DNA of 10,000 nt. Source: Candidatus Hydrogenedentota bacterium (GTDB lineage: Bacteria > Hydrogenedentota > Hydrogenedentia > Hydrogenedentales > SLHB01). The notes beneath the pieces were generated by a model that had not been told where the DNA came from, searched no databases, and saw nothing but the letters and a program-made list of their open reading frames with translations. Where the stretch lies: contig JAFGTL010000180.1 of the NCBI GenBank assembly GCA_016934125.1, positions 1 to 10,000 of the forward strand, in the 5' to 3' direction. The position numbers were made by a program, and so were the translations under genes. Of this stretch, positions 1 to 6,276 are shown piece after piece. Within the stretch, counting starts at the first letter, position 1; every line of letters begins with the position of its first letter.

Positions 1-777
1 CACCTCCCTACTCTCGACTGAGCGGCCGGCAGCGGCGGCGGCCTCGAAATGGGAGGCCACTTCCTTCATGAACGGGAGTACGCGATTCTTCGGCGCTTCG
101 TGGACGACAAGGCGGCAGGCCGTAGATGAGAACATATCCTTCAACACCGGCGAAAGAGGTGCGCCGTTCTCTCCCGGAAGCACGCCGGCGGAGTCTTGCA
201 TGGGCAGCAACGCCAAGGCCTTGAGCGTCGCAAGTGCTTCGTCCGTGCCTTGCCGGGACAAAACGAACATCGCTACGTCTATGCTCTCCAGGTGTTGGCT
301 ACCGATGGCGGTGACATTCGTTGTCGCGACGGGTTTGGACAAGACGTGTTGCATCAACCGCACCACATGCCCCGTCGGCGGCTCGAAGCAGAAACAGGAC
401 TGAACGGCGCCCAGCAGTTCCCAGTCGGGCTCCCCCTTCCGGAGCAGTTCCTCCCCGGTGGCCAGCAGCCATTCCCGCGCCGAGGCCTCCAGAGGCACCA
501 CCTGCCCTTCCGGGCCCAGCATGCGGGACACTACCCCACGATTCGGACAGTCCACCTGCCGGTAACGCTCCGCCAGCATGGGCTTCACCACTTCACCGTG
601 CTCGGCCTTCAGCCTCCGCACCTTCTCAAGCAATGCCGCCCTCGCGTCCTGCCCGGCGGCCACCTGCCCGTCGGTATCGTCAGGAGCGGCTGCGTCCGCT
701 TCGGGGAGGCCCAGGGCGGAGGCGCCGGCGGCCCACGCCACCGCCATCACAATGCACGCGCACACGAAGTCTCTCAT
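1..777 (-). CDS. Secreted protein of unknown function (C-terminus beyond left edge)
   Basis: An open frame of 259 codons on the minus strand starts with ATG at 777 and is still open at base 1, so the 3' end lies outside the window. A strong ribosome site (GGAGGG at 784-789, six bases before the ATG) fixes the start. Residues 1-21 form a Sec-type signal peptide: a short n-region (MRDF), a hydrophobic core, and a likely cut after GASA (residue 21). The mature part begins with an acidic, Ala/Asp-rich linker (about residues 25-45) and continues as a mostly helical region with a Cys pair (CFC, 128-130) and a Leu/Ala-rich helix near 180-193. I recognise no catalytic motif or family. The alpha-rich, Leu-spaced pattern could be a HEAT-like or helical-bundle fold, but this is only a guess. 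It is likely periplasmic or secreted. Codon use and RBS support a real gene. Confidence 0.8.
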   Translation of the reverse strand, partial: MRDFVCACIVMAVAWAAGASALGLPEADAAAPDDTDGQVAAGQDARAALLEKVRRLKAEHGEVVKPMLAERYRQVDCPNRGVVSRMLGPEGQVVPLEASAREWLLATGEELLRKGEPDWELLGAVQSCFCFEPPTGHVVRLMQHVLSKPVATTNVTAIGSQHLESIDVAMFVLSRQGTDEALATLKALALLPMQDSAGVLPGENGAPLSPVLKDMFSSTACRLVVHEAPKNRVLPFMKEVASHFEAAAAAGRSVESREV

Positions 778-881
778 GTCAAGCCCTCCAAAGACGCCCC
801 GCCTCCGAGCGGATCGGACGAACCTGCGTTGACGGGCCACGTCAACACGACTGCCCGTCTGGCTGCTGTTCCGACGCTCAT
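774..881 (-). CDS. Doubtful 35-residue ORF overlapping the next start (ATGA)
   Basis: A short minus-strand frame begins with ATG at 881 and stops with a TGA that shares the ATGA junction with the secreted-protein start at 777. The ATG directly follows the stop of another tiny ORF (882-968). The product would be basic then Gly/Ser-rich, with no recognisable motif and no clear ribosome site of its own. Short open frames are common by chance in GC-rich DNA. The coupling geometry is the only reason to list it; it may act as a leader frame or mean nothing. Confidence 0.15.
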   Translation of the reverse strand: MSVGTAARRAVVLTWPVNAGSSDPLGGGASLEGLT

Positions 882-968
882 TCAGTCCAGTTCCTGGACG
901 AACTGTCTTACCTGATCCTGCTGCCACGGCGAAGGATCCTCCTCAGCCTTCACGTACATTCGAGCCAT
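882..968 (-). CDS. Doubtful 28-residue ORF, acidic/Gln-rich
   Basis: A minus-strand frame from ATG 968 (or an internal ATG at 959) ends in TGA at 882-884, with the next ATG starting at the following base. The predicted peptide is protein-like in its second half: acidic residues, Pro and Trp, then a Gln/Val/Phe amphipathic stretch (QVRQFVQELD). It lies 25 bases after the stop of the 151-residue membrane protein on the same strand. It could be a real small protein, the tail of a decayed gene, or chance. There is no strong ribosome site. Confidence 0.2.
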   Translation of the reverse strand: MARMYVKAEEDPSPWQQDQVRQFVQELD

Positions 969-993
969 CCCGAACGCGCCCGCACCCCGCCCC

Positions 994-1449
994 TCAGAAG
1001 AACGTCAGGTAGTACTCGAAGGCGCTGGCATCCCGTTGATACATCCATCCGACGAGGGTGGATCGGCTGAAGAGGAAGTAGCGGACGGTGCGCCCGTCGG
1101 GCGGGGGCCCGCCGTTGACGCGGATGGTGGCCCGGATGCAGATCTCGTCGCCGGTGCCCCGGGCGGACACGTCGCTCACCTCGATCCCGTCCATGTTGGC
1201 GAGGAGTTCGTCGACTTGTTCGGTGACGCCGGCCTGATCGTTCTCGGCGAGGCTGGCCTGGATGCCGGGGAGGGCGGCGCGGCCGTATTCGGCGGCGAGC
1301 GCGTGCCGGAGGGGCTCGATAACCGCCTCGGGGGCCTCCTTCTGGACGACGTAGATGTTCCAGGCCGCGAGCGCGATGACGACGGCGAGAATCGCGATGC
1401 CGCGCTTCGAGAACAGCGGGATCTGGATCGTGTATTCCCTGTCCGGCAT
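994..1449 (-). CDS. Single-span membrane protein of unknown function
   Basis: A 151-residue protein. The start is well defined: an in-frame TGA lies two codons upstream of the ATG at 1449, and a GGAG lies just before it. Residues 1-15 are polar with basic residues, residues 16-34 form one strongly hydrophobic helix (GIAILAVVIALAAW), and the remaining ~115 residues are soluble, so it is probably anchored by its N-terminus with the domain outside the membrane. The soluble part has an acidic helical stretch (about 37-90, including QVDELLANMDGI) followed by a beta-rich end with EICIRATIRVNG and a Tyr/Phe-rich C-terminus. I do not recognise the family. A predicted extended -10 promoter (1493-1501) faces this gene, divergent from the radical SAM gene. 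Confidence 0.75.
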   Translation of the reverse strand: MPDREYTIQIPLFSKRGIAILAVVIALAAWNIYVVQKEAPEAVIEPLRHALAAEYGRAALPGIQASLAENDQAGVTEQVDELLANMDGIEVSDVSARGTGDEICIRATIRVNGGPPPDGRTVRYFLFSRSTLVGWMYQRDASAFEYYLTFF

Positions 1450-1492
1450 GTCTCACCCACTCCGCCAGCGCCCATGTCTCCGACTCCCCGGC

Positions 1493-1501
1493 AGTATAGC
1501 A
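1493..1501 (-). promoter_or_regulatory. Predicted extended -10 promoter for the 151-residue membrane protein
   Basis: On the minus strand the bases read TGC followed by TATACT (TATACT at 1498-1493), an extended -10 element differing from TATAAT at one position. It lies 44 bases upstream of the ATG at 1449. No good -35 is visible at 17 bases, which is tolerable for an extended -10. Predicted by eye only. Confidence 0.5.
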
Positions 1502-1547
1502 CGGCCCGCCGAGGGCGACGCGCTGCCGGGCGATCCGATGGCCTACG

Positions 1548-1576
1548 TTGACGGCCCGGGGCGGGAATGCTATGGT
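1548..1576 (+). promoter_or_regulatory. Predicted sigma-70-type promoter for the radical SAM gene
   Basis: TTGACG (1548-1553) matches the -35 consensus at five of six positions. It is followed after exactly 17 bases by TATGGT (1571-1576, four of six), which also has the TG of an extended -10 at 1568-1569. The expected transcription start is near 1583, giving a leader of about 55 bases that includes the hairpin at 1607-1620. It is divergent from the promoter at 1493-1501. Confidence 0.5.
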
Positions 1577-1606
1577 TCGGGACAACGGGGCGGGCCCGTG
1601 GGCCGC

Positions 1607-1620
1607 CGGCCTACAGGCCG
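1607..1620 (+). other. Leader hairpin just upstream of the radical SAM ribosome site
   Basis: CGGCC (1607-1611) pairs with GGCCG (1616-1620) around a TACA loop. It ends four bases before the GAGGAG ribosome site (1625-1630). It could shape the 5' end of the message; there is no U-tract, so it is not a terminator. Confidence 0.35.
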
Positions 1621-1638
1621 CCACGAGGAGCGAGTCCG

Positions 1639-2883
1639 ATGAAACCGTTTGTCGCGTCGAAGGTGTTGATGGTGGAGGGGATCGAGGACGATCCGGTTAC
1701 CAAGGCACGGGCCGAGCGGCTGTTGACGGGTATCGAGGGCCCGAAGCCCGTTACGGTGGATGACGCGGAACTCGCCCGCGTGATCCGCGAGGAACTCAGT
1801 GCACGCGGCCACCACGGCATGCATGCGGACATCGAGCCGGTGGTGATCTTCAACCGCTACCGCCTGGATGACAGCGAGGAGGAGAAGACGCGCCGGATCG
1901 AGGCGTATCCGGAACTGGCCGGCAGCAAGCTGGGCGGCTACGGCGGGTTCGACTGGCGCAAGTCGGGCGGCGCGGCCTATCGCCGCGAGACGGGCGCGGT
2001 ATGCCAGCCGGCCTGGGCCATCCACTCGATCGTCGGTTGCCACTTCCGCTGCGCCTACTGCAATCTCGGCCATTACATGAACATCATGATGAACCTCGAA
2101 GAGTTTGTGGGCCGGCTGGACGGATGGCTGAGCTGGTGCCCCGCCCAGAAGCTGTTTCAATACGATAACTACACGGACGCGGTGTGTTTCGAGCCCGAAT
2201 ACGGCATGGCCAAGCTGCTGATCGAGTATTTCGCGCAGAAACCCGGCAAAGCGCTCGAGTACTACGTCGGCAAGAGCGGCTACGTGGACTTCCTGCTCGA
2301 CTACGACCACCGCGGCCACACGGTGTGCTGCTGGAGCCTGAGTCCGTCGAGCCAGGCCGCCGACTTCGAATACCTGTCCGACTCGACCGAGGAGCGCGTC
2401 GAGGGGATGCGGAAATGCCAGGAGGCGGGTTATCCGGTGCGGGTGCGGTTGTCGCCCATGGTGCCCGTGAAGGGGTGGCGCGAGGAGACACGCGCCATGC
2501 TCGAGTTGCTGTTCGATAACGTGTCGCCGGATATCATGACGATCGAAACGCTCCGATTCCTCGAATACGATCAACTCGCCAAGAGCTTCGATTTGTCGAA
2601 GCTCGACGACGAGTTCGTGGCGGTGATGAAGGAGGCCGCGGGCAAGCCCGTCGATTTCGGCTGCCAGATCCCGGATTCGTATCGGATCAAGATGTACGAT
2701 CACATCTTCGCGGAACTCGAACGCCTGAGTCCGGACACGCCGATGGCGTTCTGCCGCGAGCAGAAGCGCGTGTGGGATCGCTACGCCGACATCTTCGCCC
2801 GCCACGGGCAGAACACGGCGCGCTACATGTGCAACTGCGGCCCCCACTGCGCCCCGGCCACGGCGCTCGCGGAACCCGCGTAG
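1639..2883 (+). CDS. Radical SAM enzyme, spore photoproduct lyase (SplB)-like
   Basis: A 414-residue protein. ATG at 1639 is chosen because GAGGAG (1625-1630) precedes it by eight bases; an upstream in-frame start at 1567 lacks such a site. The radical SAM cluster motif is C134-x3-C138-x2-C141 (CHFRCAYC), which binds the 4Fe-4S cluster that cleaves S-adenosylmethionine. The order of later blocks follows spore photoproduct lyase: GKSGYVDFLLDYDH (211-224), CWSLSPSS (231-238), EERVEGMRKCQEAGYPV (251-267) and GW (279-280), then a TIETLRF strand (301-307). C183, 42 residues after the last cluster Cys, sits where SplB has its hydrogen-donor Cys (Cys141 in B. subtilis). The C-terminus carries an extra CNCGPHC (398-404). 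Family function: reversal of thymine dimers in spore DNA. The substrate here is unknown, as nothing else in the window suggests sporulation. The symporter follows after 109 bases on the same strand. Confidence 0.85.
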   Translation: MKPFVASKVLMVEGIEDDPVTKARAERLLTGIEGPKPVTVDDAELARVIREELSARGHHGMHADIEPVVIFNRYRLDDSEEEKTRRIEAYPELAGSKLGGYGGFDWRKSGGAAYRRETGAVCQPAWAIHSIVGCHFRCAYCNLGHYMNIMMNLEEFVGRLDGWLSWCPAQKLFQYDNYTDAVCFEPEYGMAKLLIEYFAQKPGKALEYYVGKSGYVDFLLDYDHRGHTVCCWSLSPSSQAADFEYLSDSTEERVEGMRKCQEAGYPVRVRLSPMVPVKGWREETRAMLELLFDNVSPDIMTIETLRFLEYDQLAKSFDLSKLDDEFVAVMKEAAGKPVDFGCQIPDSYRIKMYDHIFAELERLSPDTPMAFCREQKRVWDRYADIFARHGQNTARYMCNCGPHCAPATALAEPA

Positions 2884-2992
2884 CTACAACGCCGGTTCGA
2901 CGGCCACGACGGCCATGTAGGGAAACTCGGGCACAGCCATGCGCCCACGTAGCGTGTGTTGCGTGCCCGTTCCGTATCCGTAGGGGGAGCCC

Positions 2993-4573
2993 ATGGAAGG
3001 ATCTGTATCAAGCACACCGAGCCTCCACGTCTTCGACTGGGCCATCATGGCGCTGTACTTCGCCCTCGTGCTCGGGGTAGGCGTCCTGTTCTCGCGAAAG
3101 GAGAAGGACACCGACGAATACCTCCTCGGCGGGCGCCGGATGCCCTGGTTCATCATCGGCATCTCGTACATGGTGTCTCTCATGAGCACGATTTCGCTCG
3201 TGTCCATCCCGGGCGAAGCGTTCAAATACGGGATCACGAAGTCGATTCACACCATCACGGCCCCCATCGCCGCCATCGGCACCTTCTACCTGTTCGTCCG
3301 ATTCTATTTCCGCGCCAAGGTGTTCACGCCCTTCTCCTATCTCGAAGAACGCTTCGACCGCCGCGTGCGCCTCGTGGGAAGCCTGATCTTCTGGTGGACG
3401 CGCGTCGCCTACCTCGCCATGGTGCTCTACTCCTCCTCGAAGGTCTTCGAGGGCGCGGCCGACTGGCCGGTGTGGGCTACGGTGTGCCTGGTGGGATTCG
3501 TGGGCATCGTGTACACCACCATGGGCGGCATGAAGGCGGTGGTATGGACGGACGTCAGCCAGTTCGTCATCCTCGTGGTGGGCATGGCGGTGGTCACGGC
3601 AAAATGCGCCGGCGCCGTCAAGGGCGGATTCGCGGGCGTCATCGAGTACTCCTTCGCCCACGGCCGGGGCTTCGATGGCATCAGGGAGCCCGGCTTCTTC
3701 TCGCTCAATCCCTATGTGCGGCTCAGTTTCTGGCTCCTGCTCATCTCAATCGTCGCCGAAATGATGTTTTACAACAGCAGCGACCAAATCTCCATCCAGC
3801 GCCTGCTCAGCACCTCCTCATATCAACAGGCCAAGAAGTCCGTTTACACCTTCGCGGCCATCGGGCTACCCTTCGCGGCCATGCTCTGGTTTCTCGGCCT
3901 CACCATCTTCAGTTACTACGGCCAGCATCCCGCCGAAGCAGCCGACATCACCGGCGACACCGCCCTCTTCCGATACGTGTCCATCCACCTGCCCACGCCC
4001 ATCCCCGGCCTCATGATCTCCGCCATGCTCGCCGCCGTCATGTCCACCCTCGACTCGGGCCTCAACAGCCTCGCTACCGTCGCCACGAAAGACGTCTACA
4101 TCGAGTACTTCCGGCCCAACGCCACCGAACTTGAACAGGTGCGGTTCTCACGGATCATGACGGTGGTCGTCGGCGTGTTCGCCATCGTTGTCGCGCTCAT
4201 CATCGCATCGGTGGCCACCTCCATCGAAGAAACCATCATGGAGGCGAGCACCATCTGGATCGCCTTCGGCGGCGTATTGGCGCCCATCTTCCTCCTCGGC
4301 GTGACCACGCGGCGCGTAAACGGAAACCACATCCTGTTCGCCTGCATCGTCGCCTGGGCGATCACCGCCGGGACAGTTACCTGGTACCTCATCTCAAAGG
4401 CGGGCGATCGCCCCCTCAGCTTCCTGTTCGTCGGCGTTCCCGGCCCCGTCATGCTCCTCGTCATCGGCTATGTGTGCACCCTCCTCCCCGGCAAGCGGGA
4501 TCCCCAAAAGAGCGCCGGGCTCACCCTCTGGACGCTTCGCAAGGACGCCACGCCGCCCACGCCGGACGCGTAA
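2993..4573 (+). CDS. Sodium:solute symporter (SSS / SLC5 family)
   Basis: A 526-residue inner-membrane transporter with the LeuT-type fold, expected to couple sodium entry to uptake of a small organic solute. ATG 2993 has GGGGGAG at 2984-2990. Supporting motifs, in order: a first hydrophobic helix about 13-33; DEYLLGGRRM (41-50), typical right after TM1 in this family; a TM2 helix with the MSTISLVSIPGE pattern (64-75); GGMKAVVWTDVSQF (178-191), the SSS signature at TM5-TM6; SSDQISIQR (262-270) before TM7; and STLDSGLNSLATVATKDVY (351-369), the TM8 sodium-site region (S351/T352 are candidate ligands) and the next loop. About 13 helices are expected, and length is normal for the family. Substrate cannot be read from sequence: sugars, sialic acid, monocarboxylates, iodide and vitamins are all known for SSS members. 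There is no terminator after it, and the phosphoesterase start follows 83 bases later. Confidence 0.92.
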   Translation: MEGSVSSTPSLHVFDWAIMALYFALVLGVGVLFSRKEKDTDEYLLGGRRMPWFIIGISYMVSLMSTISLVSIPGEAFKYGITKSIHTITAPIAAIGTFYLFVRFYFRAKVFTPFSYLEERFDRRVRLVGSLIFWWTRVAYLAMVLYSSSKVFEGAADWPVWATVCLVGFVGIVYTTMGGMKAVVWTDVSQFVILVVGMAVVTAKCAGAVKGGFAGVIEYSFAHGRGFDGIREPGFFSLNPYVRLSFWLLLISIVAEMMFYNSSDQISIQRLLSTSSYQQAKKSVYTFAAIGLPFAAMLWFLGLTIFSYYGQHPAEAADITGDTALFRYVSIHLPTPIPGLMISAMLAAVMSTLDSGLNSLATVATKDVYIEYFRPNATELEQVRFSRIMTVVVGVFAIVVALIIASVATSIEETIMEASTIWIAFGGVLAPIFLLGVTTRRVNGNHILFACIVAWAITAGTVTWYLISKAGDRPLSFLFVGVPGPVMLLVIGYVCTLLPGKRDPQKSAGLTLWTLRKDATPPTPDA

Positions 4574-4599
4574 TCCGACCCTTGTCCCACAGCAGCGCG

Positions 4600-4628
4600 T
4601 TGCGTTCGCCTGCGCCGCCCCGTACACT
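4600..4628 (+). promoter_or_regulatory. Predicted promoter for the metallophosphoesterase
   Basis: TTGCGT (4600-4605), a 17-base gap, then TACACT (4623-4628). The predicted start of transcription near 4634 falls between the two candidate ATGs and favours translation from 4657. A near-identical arrangement (TTGCGC, 17 bases, TAGACT) is found before the RAYT gene at 8306-8334. Matches to consensus are only three and four of six, so this is tentative. Confidence 0.35.
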
Positions 4629-4656
4629 GTCAGTCATGAACCGAGCGAGGCGCTCC

Positions 4657-6276
4657 ATGGCAAAGGGAAACCCATCGGGCACGAAGACGCGCATGGTTCA
4701 TCGCACCTGCGTCCGCTTCGCGGCGTTTGCGGCCGTGTTGGCCCTCGCCGGATGCCCGGAGCCGGCCGATCTTTCCCCGCAACCGGGCGGCACCGGGGAG
4801 CACCTGCTGCGGTTCGTACAGATCACGGATGTGCACATCACCGACGAGGAGAGTCCCGCGCGGGCGGTGCGCGCCGACGGGCTCATCCCGACGGCATGGC
4901 GTCCCCAGGAGGCCTACGGCACCCAAACGCTCGACGCCACACTCCGCGTGCTGAACGCCTGCCACGCTGGGGGCGCGTTCCCCGTCGACTTCGTCATCGT
5001 CACGGGCGATCTCACGGACAACGCCCAGTTCAACGAGTTGCGCTGGTTTCTGGACGTCATGGACGGGCAGGCCGTACTGCCGGACTCGGGCGAGGCCGAG
5101 GGCCCCTTCCGCGATGTCGCGCCCGAGGACAATCCCAACCTCGAGTTCGAAGCTGCCGGACTCGCGCCCGACATCCCGTGGTATACCGCATTCGGCAACC
5201 ACGACGGGCTCGCCATCGGCACCTTCGCGATCTGCCGCGAGGCCGATGACGCGACAGCGTGGCTCTCGCCGCAGTTCCGCCTCGTGGCCGCGGCGATCGG
5301 ACTGCACCGGCTCGAGCCGCCTTTGAACGCCTTCCTGCCCACGTACGATCAGAGTCCCGCCGCCATTCTCGCCGATGCCGAGCACATCGATCCCGTTACG
5401 CTCCAACTGGTCATCCGCGAGTTGCCCGCCGGCCCGGTTCCGCCCGATCCGGCGCGCCACTACTTGTCGCGCGCATCCTTCATCGCGGAGCATTTCGACA
5501 CGGCCACGACACCGGCCGGCCATGGATTCGATGAGGACAACCTGGCCTCCGGCGATGCCTGGTATTCCTGCCGGCCCAAGGCGGACGTACCGGTTCGCCT
5601 CATCGTGCTCGACACGGCCGCGCCGAATCCGCCCTGCGGGTTCTCCGTCGAGTACGGCGTGATGACGCGGCGCCAGTTCGAGGGATTCCTGAAACCGGAA
5701 GTCGAGGCCGCCCAGGCCGCCGGCGAATTCGTCGTCATTGCGTCGCACCACCCGAGCGCCGAGTTCCGGAAACCCTATCCGGGCCGGACGGTGACGACCC
5801 TCGAATTCCGGACGTATCTCGCGTGCCAGCCTAACGTGATCGCCCACATCTGCGGCCATGAACACCGCCACCGCGTCACGCAGATCCCCGGGCGGTATCC
5901 CTACATCGAGATCGAAACCGCCTCGCTTATCGAGTATCCGCAGGAAATCCGCGTCCTGGACGTGTTTTACGACGAATCAGACGGATCGATCCGGCTCGAG
6001 AGCGCCATGCTCTGCCACACGGCCGATCCCACGGTGCTCTCCGCCGAGTCGTTCCGCCGCGCCACCGTCGATCTCGAATACCAGAAATCGGCGAAGGATG
6101 CAGGCGTCACGCTCGCGCACCTCATCCCCCCTGTTGCGGAGCGTTCCGGCGAGGCGCGCGAGTTGCCCGAGTTCGATGGCCTCGAGCCGCTGCCGTCCAA
6201 GGAGGAGCGCTACGGCGGGCCAAGCGATCGCGCGTTTTCTTTCGTGTTCAAGCGCGGGCTCAGTCCGCGAAACTGA
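4657..6276 (+). CDS. Lipoprotein calcineurin-like metallophosphoesterase
   Basis: A 539-residue protein. Start 4657 has GAGG at 4647-4650 (six bases upstream); 4636 and 4693 are in-frame alternatives. Residues ~13-32 form a signal peptide ending in the lipobox LAGC, so C33 would be lipidated and the enzyme membrane-anchored outside the cytoplasm. All five metal-binding blocks of the calcineurin-like phosphoesterase fold are present: D58-x-H60 (ITDVHI), GDLTDN with D118, GNHD with N181/H182, SHH at 363-365, and GHEH with H401/H403. It is much longer than a minimal domain, with a ~180-residue insert between GNHD and SHH. The block after DVH (DEESPARA, RPQEAYGTQTLDA) resembles the large TIGR03767/TIGR03768-type phosphoesterases, recalled rather than searched. 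The substrate is not predictable (nucleotides, phosphodiesters or phospholipids are possible). Its 3' end overlaps that of the opposite gene by 17 bases. Confidence 0.9.
   Translation: MAKGNPSGTKTRMVHRTCVRFAAFAAVLALAGCPEPADLSPQPGGTGEHLLRFVQITDVHITDEESPARAVRADGLIPTAWRPQEAYGTQTLDATLRVLNACHAGGAFPVDFVIVTGDLTDNAQFNELRWFLDVMDGQAVLPDSGEAEGPFRDVAPEDNPNLEFEAAGLAPDIPWYTAFGNHDGLAIGTFAICREADDATAWLSPQFRLVAAAIGLHRLEPPLNAFLPTYDQSPAAILADAEHIDPVTLQLVIRELPAGPVPPDPARHYLSRASFIAEHFDTATTPAGHGFDEDNLASGDAWYSCRPKADVPVRLIVLDTAAPNPPCGFSVEYGVMTRRQFEGFLKPEVEAAQAAGEFVVIASHHPSAEFRKPYPGRTVTTLEFRTYLACQPNVIAHICGHEHRHRVTQIPGRYPYIEIETASLIEYPQEIRVLDVFYDESDGSIRLESAMLCHTADPTVLSAESFRRATVDLEYQKSAKDAGVTLAHLIPPVAERSGEARELPEFDGLEPLPSKEERYGGPSDRAFSFVFKRGLSPRN

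Noticed and set aside
1570..2847. 425-codon minus-strand ORF opposite the radical SAM gene
   Set aside because: It is a complement shadow; the plus strand has the radical SAM motifs, ribosome site and promoter.
2884..2980. Minus-strand frame ending in a protein-like tail (MAVPEFPYMAVVAVEPAL) before the symporter
   Set aside because: It looked like a possible gene remnant, but it overlaps the symporter start and ribosome site and has no upstream protein-like sequence to support it.
4636..4656. Upstream ATG at 4636 as phosphoesterase start
   Set aside because: It has no ribosome site and lies next to the predicted transcription start; 4657 has GAGG at good spacing and gives a sound lipoprotein signal.
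4574..4656. Intrinsic terminator after the symporter
   Set aside because: No stable hairpin followed by a T-run is present in this gap.
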